Assembly: GCF_022605725.1 (NCBI RefSeq)
Contig: NC_065556.1
Span: 3,782,001-3,846,000 of the forward strand
Source: Anthonomus grandis grandis
Taxonomy: Eukaryota > Arthropoda > Insecta > Coleoptera > Curculionidae
Direction of reading: 5' to 3'
DNA: 64,000 nt
The notes beneath the pieces were generated by a model. It had not been told where the DNA came from. It was given only the letters and a program-made list of their open reading frames with translations, and did no database searches. Shown here piece by piece: positions 1 to 10,572 of this stretch (position 1 is the stretch's first letter; each line of letters opens with the position of its first letter). Position numbers and translations under genes: made by a program.

Positions 1-1
1 T

Positions 2-160
2 ATCACTTGTGCAAAATGTAATTTTTTGGACAGCAAACATGTGGTTTTCGGCAGGGTGATTGATGGACTTTTAGTTATGCGGAAGGTGGAAAATGTGCCT
101 ACTGGTCCTAATAATAAACCCAAGATACCTGTGACAATTGTGCAGTGTGGCCAAATGTAG
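2..160 (+). CDS. PPIH: Cyclophilin H (peptidyl-prolyl isomerase H), C-terminal exon, partial
   Basis: The frame from base 2 to the TAG at 158-160 gives 52 residues, beginning ITCAKCNFLDSKHVVFGRV and ending VTIVQCGQM. The KHVVFG and IDGLLVMRKVENVPTGPNNK stretches are the conserved C-terminal part of the cyclophilin barrel. The ITC.KC..LD start and the PTGPNNKPK tail match cyclophilin H better than cyclophilin A. The family member is a prolyl cis-trans isomerase of the spliceosomal U4/U6.U5 snRNP. The start and the catalytic Arg/Phe residues lie left of the window. No splice acceptor is visible, so the exon probably extends further left. It converges with the ACBP gene at 4400-4810. Confidence 0.9.
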   Translation: MTCAKCNFLDSKHVVFGRVIDGLLVMRKVENVPTGPNNKPKIPVTIVQCGQM

Positions 161-298
161 TTAATAGGGGCGGATTCAAAGACTTGTTTAAGGATTAATG
201 TAATATGGTCTATATAATGTTTATAAGAATAATGTAAGTAAACATTTTTTTAGTAAGCCATGCTGTTTTTCTCCTCTTAAATATAATAAGGTTAATCT
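161..298 (+). other. PPIH 3' UTR / downstream flank
   Basis: AT-rich non-coding sequence between the PPIH stop and the TTAA at 299-302. No canonical AATAAA is present on +, so the native polyadenylation site may have been separated by the piggyBac insertion or may use a variant signal. Confidence 0.5.
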
Positions 299-617
299 TT
301 AACACGTTAACTGCTGCGTAGAATTTTTTTGAATTGTTAAGTTGACATCCTGTACAGCCGGCGGCCAATAGGCCTGGTAATTTAAATGCCACCTGACGTA
401 CAAGGAGAGATGTGTTTTTAAATCAATTAGACGCCGGCGGTTCAGGTTACATGGAATTCTCCGTAAGAAGTTGTTATTCGGCCTACGAGCGAACACGTGC
501 AACATTGGTTTGGCATTTATAGTATGCGATTGTAAAAAAAAAGCGTAACCTAAATCAGAGATAACAAAATTTTATTTATGATTATATGATACATTATATA
601 GTTATTAACATAAAACA

Positions 618-2082
618 CTAAAAGTGATTAGGAAAACATGTTATGCAAATAAACGGTTTTTCAAGACAGGTATCGCAGTACGTAGTTACTCTTTTTGCAG
701 ATTTTGCTGCTTCCTTCCAGGTTTGCTCCGCTGCAAGTTTCTTGTAGCAGTATTATACACCGTTTTCTAATTTTTCTATTTCTTCGGCACTTTTCTTCAG
801 TCTCTTTCATTTCGTGCTCTATTTTTTTTTTCGCTTTTTACCTGTTGTGGAACATCTTTTATCTCCAAAAGTGACTCTACCAAAGTTTCCCGAAATTCTT
901 GATTCTGGATGTATGAATTTATATACCACTAAGGCATTTACTATAGTCGTTCCCTTCAATAATTCGGTTGCAACTTTATGGTACTCTCTTAACGACTTTC
1001 GAACTGGCGAAGAATAGAAGGCCAATTGGTCCGACAAATCCTTTCCTGCGTTGTAGTCTTATGCATTGCGGTTTTTGAATTTCTTTGCGCTTTCTATTTA
1101 ATTTTCCGGTCTTTATGATATCCAAATTATGACAAGTAGAAAGCATTAACACCTTTTTTATCTTTCCACTTAGAAACGACTCCATCACCATTTGCTTTTT
1201 CAATAATTTCTCCTTTTTTTAGTTTAGGTGAAACAGCTTCCGATGGTAGACCTTTCCAAATTTTTCTTAGGATCCCAAGAAAGCTTAACTCCATACTTAT
1301 GCCGTTTTCTAGGAATGTACTGACGAAATTTTAGTCGACCACGGAACGGAATCATGCTCTCATCTATTGCTATAATTTTGCCAGGCTGCATTACCTCCTT
1401 ATACTTTAAATTAAAATGAGATACCAGCTGCTCGATTTTATGCAGATTATCTTCTGCCGTCGGGTCTTCATTATTCGAAAAATGCCAAAAGCGTTTTGAT
1501 GCAAAGTTATACTTGTAAATAGGGCGTGTGCTCCAGTATGCCTCAATATTTGCGTAACGCACCAAATCCATGTAAAGCATAATACCGAGAAACTTCGTCA
1601 TTTCAGGTACTGTCACTGGTTTCCAAAGTGATAGTCGGCTTTTGGACTTTAGCCTACCCGATTTTGCTATTACCTGTTGAGCATTTCGGTTTGTTTCTAA
1701 AACCATTACCTTTAATAAATCTTCAGTCACAAATAGGGAATAGGCATTTAACACTGTAAAACTGCTTGTTGTTGCCATGTTTAGGTTTAGACCTTCATTT
1801 CCTATAAATGTAAAGTTTTGCTGATTATCTCCAATTCCTTATGTCCACTCAGATATTGTTATCAGGATTGTCATTAGCACTAGCAGCATCATCTAGGCCA
1901 CAGTCATCTTCAGACAAACTTTCTTCTGAAGAGCTGGAAGAATGGTCCTGAAAGTCCGGATCCCTAACGCTATCGTCACTGTCAAAATCCTCACCGACGT
2001 CGCTGCCTTTTGACTTATAAAAAAGACTTTCGGCTTCTTCAAGCAATTCCATGCTACTCAGAGATCTCTTGTTTGAATTCAT
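618..2082 (-). pseudogene. Outer piggyBac transposase (PGBD4-like), degenerate
   Basis: Read on - it starts at the ATG at 2082 (MNSNKRSLSSMELLEEAE), followed by an acidic serine-rich N-terminus that stops near 1849. A frame at 1778-1224 gives the DDE core, with the first catalytic Asp in IIAIDESMIPFRGRLK. After a shift, 1203-976 carries STCHNLDIIKTGKLNRK, and another shift gives DQLAFYSSPVRKSLREY (about 1037-819). The last part ends YCDTCLEKPFICITCF before TAG at 618-620, the C-terminal cysteine-rich zinc domain of the family. The segment expected to hold the second catalytic Asp is missing between the 1224 and 1203 frames, so there is an internal deletion as well as several frameshifts. Confidence 0.85.
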
Positions 2083-2233
2083 GTTAACCAAAACTACTAA
2101 AACGAAAAATGCCGACTTAACAAGTGTCATGTTAGAGTGGATAATACATGTCCTCCGGCTGTACAAATACTGTACCGCTTGTTACCAATACAAAATAATA
2201 CCTGGAATCATTCTACAATTGAAAATTTTTTAA

Positions 2234-4113
2234 TATCTGTATTAATTTTATGGTTATATCCTCCTGGGATCCGGACATGTTTTTGTTAAGTTAGGGTTGT
2301 GAGGCTTTTAAATATAATAAAAAATACATGAATAAACATTGTTTACTAATAACTTTTTTTTCTTTAATTTTTTTTCTTACTTTGGCAGCTACATGACGTC
2401 CATTAAAATGGACATTGGGTCTCAACCTAAACAAAAAATCCTTTTTTTTTTTCAATAACATTTCAGTCAACAAACCTATGAAAACGCAGAAAATAAATGT
2501 AAACTTAAACTTATTTGCTATGGAACTCCATGAAACAGTTTCTGTTGTCAGTAATGCACAAAAATGTGTTGCATGTATTACAAAAAAACTTGTTTTTTTT
2601 TTGGCACAAGAGTCATTTTTACATCCAACCGAATTTTTTAAATCTGTGGCAATTTCTGGAAAGTGTTGTTTCCGTTTTCTTTCGGTGTCTAATGACGATG
2701 ACGGTGAATGGACAAAGATATTTCCCTCAGGATTTCTTCTAGTACCTACACCTCGGATGTTTTCTTGGGATTCACTTTGTGGGTTGGGTGTATTTATCAA
2801 AAGTTGAGTGGCAATTTCGGTTTTAAAATCTAAATATTGTTGTATTTTGCGTGGAGGGATTTTAAATATTTTTTTATCTCTTCGATAAAAAATCCATGAG
2901 TTAGCCATTGCTAGATCAAAGAAATGGAAAATGACCCTTACTGTCCATTTTTTTGATCTGGCTCGAATTCTATAATAGCTAATCATTCGGTCTATCAAGT
3001 CTATTCCTCCCATACAATCGTTGTATTTAGCAACAACGTAAGGTCTTTTAACCTGAATGTATTTAGAGTCTTTCTTGAATCACCTTTTACACTCATCGCT
3101 AGGTTGAATTCCTAGAGCAGTAGATGCCAAAAGTACAGATTTCAGATCATACCATTGTACAACTACTATTTCGCTATCTTGTCTTACAATTTGTTCCGAG
3201 CTGACTCTACCTATCTTGGTCATCATTTTTTCCGAAGTTAATTTTGCTGCCGCTGGTACACGAGATTTCATAATGGTTCCAGTACAATATTTCTCTTGTT
3301 GACGAAGATATTCGAGAAGTGGTATTGTCGTGAAATATTTATTGCAGTACACATGACTTCCAGGAAATAATGTCCTTCCAAGGCGAATAACAGCAGAAGG
3401 TCCAACACCAAGTCATTTTACAGAATCATCTGAAAAAGTATCTTTTCCTTGATATAATTCAAAGTCTACGACAAGACCTTCAGGGGCAGCAGCAACAAAA
3501 TTTTTCAAGCCCTCTGGATTTGGCTTTCCTCTAACAAACTGCTTCATTTTACAAGTCCCTGTAAATGGGATCATCTGTTCATCTACAGCAACCACTTTCT
3601 CTCTAGGAAGCTGCAAACACCCCTGCCATACTGCTTTTATAATAGGACGTACTTTACAAAATTTGTCAGAACTGCGTACCTCTTCAGCGATGCTGCCATC
3701 AGTTACGATTTTAAGGTTACTGCTTATAGCAAAAAATCTATCTCGAGTCATTGTATCTGCAATAGCTGAAACATTAGTGGTTTTTGCCCAGTGCATTTTG
3801 ATTTTGGGATATTTTAGACAGGACATCAAACAAACTATTCCAAAAAAATGTTTAATCTGATTAAGAGTCAATTTAAGAGATACTCCTTTCAGTTCAACGT
3901 ACCTTGCATTTGTGCAATCACACACTTTTTGGAATAACTCTGCGGCAGAATAACTGGGCGGCAGCATCGAAGTGTCCAACGTACCACTACGCTTAGACCT
4001 CGCATCCACATGCTCTGAGCTGCTTAAATAATAAATTAACGAAACTGGAAACATAAAACTGGCATGTCCATTTAAGTGGACGCTAGGTCCCAGGAGGATA
4101 TGCTGGAGATATT
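2234..4113 (-). mobile_element. Inner piggyBac element nested in the outer one
   Basis: TTAA lies at 2230-2233 and 4114-4117. Both ends carry TATCT soon after TTAA and then the inverted 14-mer ATATCCTCCTGGGA: left end 2255-2268, right end as reverse complement near 4087-4100. Palindromes of the form GTCCATTWAARTGGAC lie inside both ends (about 2399-2414 and 4068-4083). The spacing between the TATCT and the 14-mer differs by several bases between ends, so the exact termini are less certain than those of the outer element. It encodes a different transposase subfamily from the outer copy. Confidence 0.75.
2511..4054 (-). pseudogene. Inner piggyBac transposase (PGBD3-like), frameshifted
   Basis: A plausible start is the Met at 4054 (MFPVSLIYYLSS), inside the inverted repeat. 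The order is an N-terminal region, the core with the first catalytic Asp in VVAVDEQMIPFTGTCK (3413-4054), a middle piece (3080-3352), and a C-terminal core with MGGIDLIDRMISYYRIR (from 3013). It ends in a zinc finger reading FFCNTCNTFLCI and stops at 2511-2513, after a frameshift inside the finger. At least three frameshifts are present. The position that normally reads DKYFTT or DNYFTT reads NKYFTT, so the second catalytic Asp appears to be Asn. Inactive. Confidence 0.85.
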
Positions 4114-4234
4114 TTAACAAAAAAAAATAACACGGCGCTTAAATAACATACTACTTGGTAGCCGGCTGTATAAGTTGTGGTTAACGTGTTAAAAAAGGAT
4201 GAATAAAATAAAAACATTGAAAACAACATATAAT

Positions 4235-4240
4235 TTTATT
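4235..4240 (-). promoter_or_regulatory. Polyadenylation signal of ACBP
   Basis: AATAAA on - (TTTATT on +), about 160 bases after the ACBP stop. It is the only canonical signal between the stop and the TTAA of the outer piggyBac at 4189, so the transposon landed just beyond the transcript end. Confidence 0.55.
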
Positions 4241-4399
4241 TAAAAATAACTAAAATGCAAAAAGTGCTACAGCACAATCACATTGATTAAAAAATGTGTA
4301 TGTTTAATCTTAGATATTACCCACTACAATATTTTTTGTAATGTAATGTTTTTGTTCGGTTATTCCTTAGGTATAAAGTTATAAAAAAATATAAGAAAA

Positions 4400-4810
4400 T
4401 TAGGCAAGACCCAATGAGCTGATCAGCGATTCGACTTTTGCAATGTATTTTTCTTTGGCTTCAGTTTGGGACATTCCTTTTCTTTCGTTCCATGCGTCCC
4501 ATTTGGCTTTTCCCTTTAAGTCAAGCATACCCGGGCGATCTACAGAAATATTTTTAGTATAAGAAACACTAAAAATATGAGTAAAATTTTTACCAGTGTT
4601 TACATCGCCTACAGTAGCCTGTTTGAAAAGGGCATAGAGTTCCAATAAATCATTATCAGAAGGTTTGGATTTTAAGTTTTTGACGTTTTCAGCAGCCTTG
4701 TTGAAATTCTAAAATTAACAAAATACAATAGAGAATTATATGGGGAAGTTGTTAATGTTATTTATTGTCTTGAATTGGTATAGGATGATACTCACTTCGT
4801 CGAGAGACAT
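4400..4810 (-). CDS. ACBP: Acyl-CoA-binding protein (diazepam-binding inhibitor family)
   Basis: The three coding exons on - are 4810-4796 (MSLDE), 4708-4594 (NFNKAAENVKNLKS to DVNT) and 4539-4400. They make an 89-aa protein, the usual ACBP length (86-90). Introns are 4709-4795 (87 nt, phase 0) and 4540-4593 (54 nt, phase 1, GTAAAA...CTGTAG). The 54-nt intron is a multiple of three with no stop, so a naive reading frame runs through it and inserts 18 residues in a conserved motif; splicing gives DVNTDRPGMLDLKGKAKWDA. This motif and the YALFKQATVGD helix are family hallmarks that bind CoA and the acyl chain. The protein is a cytosolic carrier of long-chain acyl-CoA. A CAG acceptor at 4821-4823 shows a spliced 5' UTR whose upstream exon I cannot place. 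Confidence 0.93.
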
Positions 4811-4820
4811 GTTGAACAAT

Positions 4821-5265
4821 CTGAAAAATAAGTAAAAATAGTTTCATTAAAAAGGCATTTTTTTACATAATATCTTTTAATTGTCTTATTAAAATATCTT
4901 TATTATAGGAGATGTAGGATATACAGGGTGTTTCACTAAGCATGGGTCGCGGCTATATCTCGGGATATGAGTTTGGCAGCATTGGAATTTTTTTTGATAT
5001 TATAAAAGTGACCAAGAGAAAATGCAGGAAATTATTTTTAAGTTCGAAATTTGGCCACTAGAAGGCATAATTAAAAATTCAATAATTAAAGTACCTTTTA
5101 CTTAACTTTTTTTGGGGTATTTGCCATCAATTTGGTCAATGGCTCATTGGCGTACCGACCTTCGTAAAGCAGGGGAAGGTAGTAAAAGTGTAATTGTTTA
5201 AATGGCTATATTTTTTTAAAGACTTTTTCAATTTTGTTAAATTTGAGTAAAAAGTGAAAGGTAAG
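4821..5265. other. ACBP upstream intron with a single mariner-type terminus
   Basis: Probably 5' UTR intron of ACBP. From 4922 it reads TACAGGGTGTTTCACTAAG, a terminus of the mariner-related MITE type. I find no matching inverted end, so this is a truncated or solo end. No gene is seen. Confidence 0.4.
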
Positions 5266-5324
5266 TACCGTAAAACGGGGTGAACTTGACCAATTTTGAA
5301 CTTTGAAAGGAATTATCTTTGTTT

Positions 5325-5945
5325 TTTTTTATTTATTCATCAAAAACAAATAGGGCGTTAACAGGCCGAAACCCAACATCCACAAATTACAAAGGGTTTT
5401 AGGTATACTTAACTAATACAAAAATAAAAAATAATACAAGAGCAGAAATACAATAAAGTGCTAAGTTTCTAATTTTATGTTCTTGTTAATTAGAACAAGG
5501 ATCTCTGATTCTATTCTTAAACATAGAAAGAGGGCGGCAAAATAAATCTACCGAAAAAAATTTGGAATTATATAAGAAAAGCATACGATTTAACGGCGAA
5601 TTCCTTGCTACATTGGTTCTATACAAACAAACTGGAAACAAATAAGAATTTAGAAAATTTCGCTGAGGTATATGGAAAAGTATTTGGGATATTAGATAAC
5701 TCGAGTCAATCTGATAGTTAATTATTTTATAGAGAAAGTCTGTGTCTGTGTGAGAGCGCCGTGTTTCAAGAGAATATAATTGATATTTAACTCTTAAGTT
5801 CTATTAAACTAGCATGTAGGTTAAATATACCAGTATTTTTATAGTCCAAAAATTTTAAAAATATATTTTGTATTGTTTCCAACCTGTTAGCATGCACTGC
5901 ATATTGCGGAGTCCAGACGACGGAGGCAAACCCAAACGACTATAA
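5325..5945 (-). pseudogene. LINE 3' fragment, C-terminal ORF2 remnant
   Basis: On - it translates, with one shift, as FASVVWTPQYAVHANRLE then LETRRSHTDTDFLYKIINYQ, and on to RTNVARNSPLNRMLFLYN. This is the region after the reverse transcriptase in many insect non-LTR retrotransposons. The 3' end lies at the left (TTTATTTATTCATC on +). It is truncated at the 5' side, as is usual for LINE insertions, and sits inside the old pogo-like element. Confidence 0.7.
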
Positions 5946-6619
5946 ATATAGGCAAAATATAATGCTTTTAGAGAGCTTTTAGGTATATTTAGTAGTATAT
6001 TTAAAAAAAAGAACGTCTAAATAGCTATAAACAGCCTATATTATGGGTCTTTACGAATATTAATAATACTTAAAGAAATATGAATATTTTTTTAGGTTTG
6101 TAAGGTATTAAAAAAACAAAAACTGACAAAAAAAATAGTCAACTTCACAGCGTGTTAGGGTGAGCTTGATCGGCTATTGAAATTGCATGATATTTCACTT
6201 TCATTATGTCGATTGGCGAAGTTGACCCTTTTTTTTACTAATACATGCTTAAAGTAGGTAAATATAATAGAAACATTTACACAACTTCTACATATTTGAA
6301 AGAATACAACAAAAAAATCATTTAGGTTTATAAAGAACACAGAAATATTTAGGTTTAGATTAAATTAAATGATGTGGAGTCATTTGTGAATTAAAATTCA
6401 CCTCTTCTGCATATCTAAGGGGAATCTAAAACCTTTTTAATGTTCTTTAAAGGTTTCATCAACGTCTTCTTATACAGGCCACAAAAATGTGCTTTTATAT
6501 ATATTTTTTTTTAAATTTTAATTTTACTTCATTATGGATACTAGTGGATAAAACTTTTGCCATATAATGTTTAACAGACTAGTTAAATATTATACGACCA
6601 TTCAAGAACCTATTTCGAT

Positions 6620-6720
6620 GTTTTGTCTAGTTTCAACAGCACTAACCTCAATTGGTACAATGATCTCTTCGTCATCAGACATTGTACTCACTAACTGAGA
6701 CAACGGTAGATCAATCAATC
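6620..6720 (-). pseudogene. Acidic fragment of the pogo-like transposase
   Basis: On - the frame reads LPLSQLVSTMSDDEEIIVPI and continues to QNIEIGS followed by a stop. It looks like the acidic linker before the C-terminal domain of pogo/jerky-type transposases. The LINE at 6708-8930 separates it from a matching acidic piece at 8931-9010. Confidence 0.4.
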
Positions 6721-8930
6721 AAATATGCTTTATTGTCAAAAAATTTTAAAAATTTTGTAGACAAAGCTATACATAAAAAGCAAAACACACAAATATAGAA
6801 AGCAAAATACAAGTACTAAATAAATATATATACAAAACTGGGTACAAAAGACATAAATGTACCTGGTCAAATTTCTTATACTAAATGTAAAAAGTAAGAA
6901 AATAAGAAAGTAAATAAAAATAGTAACAAGAAAGTAAAATAAAAAAAAGTAACAAAAACAGTCAAAAACATTAATACAATGTTTAAAGTCATAAAATTTT
7001 TTATAGAAATTTAGCAATACAAAATATTGCTATTCTACATCGTAAAAAATTTAATAATTAGCCAGTGTGTACATGATACTCAAAAATTAATATTTTAAAA
7101 AAAAAATCATCTCTTGCATATAAAGCTCTCTCCAGTAAATATGATTTCAAAGCATTGCGAAATCGAGGAAAAGATGTCAATGATTTAATTTCCAAAGGCT
7201 CCGTAAAGAATAGAGCTTTTTATTAATTCTGACCTTGGGATTGGCACCTAAAGATCATGCTCTGCGTTTCGAAGTGGATAATTGCGAGATGGTCTATAAG
7301 GAATTTCTGATATATGCTTGCGAACCAAGCAAATAGATTCAAGAATGAATAAAGATGGAAGAGTTAGTATTTTAAATCTTTTAAACATTTCTTGGCAGTG
7401 AGCTCGACTCAAGTCCTAGTAATTAGCGAACCGCTCTCTTTTGTAGTTTAAAAATGCGCTCAAACTGAGTGACACAGCATGTGCCCCAGAATGGAAGAGC
7501 GTAACGAAGATGGGACTCAAAAAGGGCATAATACACTGTTCTTGATGACGAAAGATTTAATTCCCTGGAAACTGATCTTATGGCAAACCAAGCTGAACTT
7601 AATTTTTTAGATAAAACATCGATATGTAGTTCCCAGTTCAAGGAGCTGTCAACAATAAGTCCCAAAAATTTCACAGATTCAACAACGTCCAAGCTGGTGT
7701 TGTTAAGTACAAAGGGTAAAAAGGGTATAAAGAGTACCTTTATAAGATAAGACTTAAGACTAGTTTTTGAGATGTTTAAGCAGAGAATATTCGAATCGCA
7801 CCACGATTTAATGTTGATAAGGTCTTTATTAGCAATAGTTGCATAAAGTGCCGCAACATCCGGATTGCTCCATGTAAAGCTAGTATCATCGGCAAAGAGA
7901 CAAATTTTGCCGCTAATGTTAAGATGGGCCATGTCATTAATAAACAGCAGAAACAGAATTGGGCCCAGAACTGAACCTTGAGGTACCCCACATTCTATTG
8001 GTCTGCTAGAAGACATGGTCGTATCAACCTTTACAAGCTGACTTCTGTAGCTAAGATAGGACTTAAAAAATTCGAGAGGCGTTCCTCTGAACCCATAGTG
8101 CTGTAATTTGTTGATCAAGATAGTATGGTTTATACAATCAAAAGCCTCGGAGAAATCACAAAACATAGTTGCTGTTGAATGATGATTGTTTATACTGGAG
8201 TAAACACTGTTAAAAAGGGAGAACATAACATCATTAGTGCATTTATTACTCAAGAAGCCAAATTGATCGGGGGTTAGTATTTTATATTTAAACAGGAATG
8301 ATAATAGCCTTTTTTAACCAATCATTCTATGATCTTCGATAATGTTGGAAGGAGAGCGATTGGACGATCATTTGAAGCTTGCTCTTTATCTCCTCTTTTA
8401 TCCAAGGGAATAATTATTGCAGTCTTAAGGTAGTTAGGAAAGACCCCGTTTTGAAATGATTTGTTAATTAGGTTTCTCAGATGGTTTAATGTGTTATAAG
8501 GCAGATTTGAGAACATTTTTAGAGTAAGACCAACTGTACCAGATGATAATTTGTTTCTTTTTGAAGCTCTGTGATTAGTACAGGGTAAAAAAAGAAACTA
8601 TGTAAGTTTTTATTAGAAAGATATGAAAGTGGATCATAAGAAGGTGTTATAGTAGTCATTAGGTTTTTAACCACGTTTACAAAAAATCGTTAAGATTCTC
8701 AGGTGAAGGGGATAGTGCTAGTCGAAGAAGGCCTATTTCTTAATTCGTTAACAATAGACCATGTTTCTTTAGCAACGTTACCAGAATTAGCCAGCCTGTT
8801 ATTATAATAAATATCTTTTGCGGCTTTTATTGCTTTTCGATACAATTTCCTGTATAGCCTTACATAATTATGAAAAAATATGTCCGAAATTTTTTTAGGT
8901 ATGATAAAGAGCGCATGTTCCTTGCAGTTC
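6708..8930 (-). mobile_element. CR1/L2-group LINE, 5'-truncated
   Basis: A non-LTR retrotransposon in reverse orientation. Its 3' terminus at the left shows the short microsatellite tail (TCAA)n on + at 6710-6721, preceded on - by a 3' UTR. The same 3' end recurs at 27905. The body carries reverse transcriptase frames (7423-8900). The 5' end at about 8930 abuts an acidic fragment of the pogo-like transposase, which marks it as inserted into that element. Confidence 0.8.
7423..8900 (-). pseudogene. LINE reverse transcriptase (ORF2), broken
   Basis: Order on -: a pre-RT region (YRKLYRKAIKAAKDIYYNNR, ending PSSTSTIPFT, about 8700-8900), an RT N-terminal piece at 8322-8516 (FSNLPYNTLNHLRNLINKSF, PLDKRGDKEQASNDRPIALL), then a 276-residue open frame at 8253-7423. 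That frame has SEAFDCINH, GVPQGSVLGPILFLLFINDM and the catalytic box FADD, then the thumb (ESVKFLGLIVDSSLNWELHI). The FADDT box and GVPQGSVLGP motif place it in the CR1/L2 assemblage. Frameshifts separate the pieces, and the endonuclease is absent. Confidence 0.85.
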
Positions 8931-9010
8931 ATCTTCAGAGTCTGAAGAATGATCACTTGATTCTTTTTCCAATAAGTCATCAGAATCTGATATTTTACTC
9001 CGGGTGGTAA
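8931..9010 (-). pseudogene. Second acidic fragment of the pogo-like transposase
   Basis: On - one frame reads KISDSDDLLEKESSDHSSDS and then EDELQ, an Asp/Ser/Glu-rich stretch like the acidic linker in the pogo transposases at 39278-41210. It is the other side of the LINE insertion point. Confidence 0.4.
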
Positions 9011-9401
9011 GTTCACCCACCCGGTCACCTAGACCTTAAATTTAAGAAAATAATAAGCAGTTTACGAACATTTTTATAACTTAAAAGGAACATTTTTTTA
9101 AATTTTTTGTTTACACTTATGTCATGGAGATATGATAAAATATAAAATGGCTTAAAAATAAAACATACGAGCTAAATAGATTTTACTTTATAGATAAAAG
9201 TTTGACCACTTTTTTTTATGGTTAAATATTATATACAAGGAAGCACGTCAGATTCCGTGTTTGTTAAAAAAATAAGTCCAACGTATTTTAAAAGTTTACT
9301 AATTACTAAAAGTTTTTAAGTAAATCATCATTATATATATTTTTTTTTAATATATTTTGTCAAGCTCGCCCCATTGGTCAGCCTTCCCCTATATTACAGT
9401 A

Positions 9402-10572
9402 TTTTGAAATACTGTATCCAGTAGTACGTGAAAATTTTTACTAAAATAGTAGTAGGAGGCGTCATTTGATTTAAAAACAATTACTTGATTTTTGCACAAA
9501 ACCTTATATGGCACGGTACAATTTTGATAGCAGAATCAAAAAGTCGATTAAATTTACTAAAAAAAAACCTGGAAACCGCAGTCGGATATCTTTTTTACTT
9601 CGGATTAATCCAAATTATGTAAAAATAATAAAATTTCTAAAAATTCTTAAGTTTCTATAAATAAACTTTGATTTAAACATCATAATCTTAATCTAATTAG
9701 AATTATGAGAGGTGTGGATATTTTTAATTAGTAGTACATTGGTCTATAAAATTCATCATTTTAGTTCGTCTTTGTTGTTGTATTATTGAGGTGTGTTTTT
9801 ATTGTTAAAATTACTTACACCAGTGCCGAGGCTGATGACATGTTCGCCGTATATTTTCAGTGTCTTGAAAATGCTCCTATAGTGGCACATAGGGATTATA
9901 ACAGAAGAGTATATAATATTGTTTATAATTGAAAGCATAATCTATTAATAATAAATATTAATCATGTAAATATTTTTTGACGACGTCACTAGTAAATATT
10001 ACTTGTGTCGGTGGAATCAACCGATTGAGCGGCGTTGCGATGTTGTTGCCTTTTTCTCTAATATACGTTATCTACATTCTTTACTACTTCTTCTTTTAGA
10101 GTATCATACCATTATTTATAACAAAAATGCTTTATATTTTATTAAAGAGGAATAGTGTTGTTTTACGCCTGTCAAAATAGGTGCTAAATTTTTATGATAT
10201 TATAGTGTTTTTTTCGTCATTTTTACATACGCATTTGGCACAATTGCCACAGATTTACAGACTGGCCACACCAATGCATTTTTAAGTTTTTTTTTTGTAG
10301 GGATAGATGTTCTGCACTATAATTTCGCTGGGATATTATAATGCATTTATAATGTCAAAATAGAAATAGGCTTAAATAAAACAAAATGTAAGGGTTTTTG
10401 AGTACATTTTTATTTCATTTAACAGATTTAATGGGATCTTATTTAATAAAACATTAAAGATGAAACAAAATTTTAAATTTTCTTTTAGTTTTATCTGATT
10501 TTTTGGCTGATAATAAATCTCTGTTGGCGAATTTTAAAGTATAAAATATTTTAAGTTCTATAAATAATTTTA
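9402..10572. other. AT-rich stretch, nothing recognised
   Basis: No coding frame, repeat end or RNA gene that I can support. Composition is strongly AT-rich with poly-T tracts. Confidence 0.5.

Larger units (their letters stand above)
303..4188 (-). mobile_element. Outer piggyBac element, interrupted by a second piggyBac
   Basis: The element is flanked by TTAA at 299-302 and 4189-4192, the target duplication of piggyBac. Its ends are inverted: the left end reads TTAACACGTTAAC (299-311) and its reverse complement lies at 4180-4192. A subterminal inverted motif TACAGCCGGC follows on both sides (near 353 and near 4163). Its own transposase is degenerate (618-2082, -). About 1.9 kb of a second, unrelated piggyBac (2234-4113) sits between the transposase start and the right end. 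Without that insert the element would be about 2 kb, a normal size for the family. Confidence 0.85.
5268..9399 (-). mobile_element. Old pogo-like DNA transposon, broken by LINEs
   Basis: Ends are TA (5266-5267) then CCGTAAAACGGGGTGAACTT on the left, and on - from 9399 CTGTAATATAGGGG preceded by TA (9400-9401). These resemble, with divergence, the ends of the pogo elements at 38629, 44958 and 51288 (CCGTAAAATGGGGTTACTTGG). Only acidic linker fragments of its transposase remain (6620-6720 and 8931-9010). At least two LINE insertions lie inside (5325-5945 and 6708-8930). Confidence 0.6.

Noticed and set aside
6647..6682. Alternative first coding exon of ACBP (MSDDEEIIVPIE followed by GTTAGT, phase-compatible with the NFNKAAENV exon)
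   Set aside because: The frame stays open past the supposed donor and upstream of the Met. It lies inside the old pogo-like element, and its acidic character matches the transposase linker split by the LINE.
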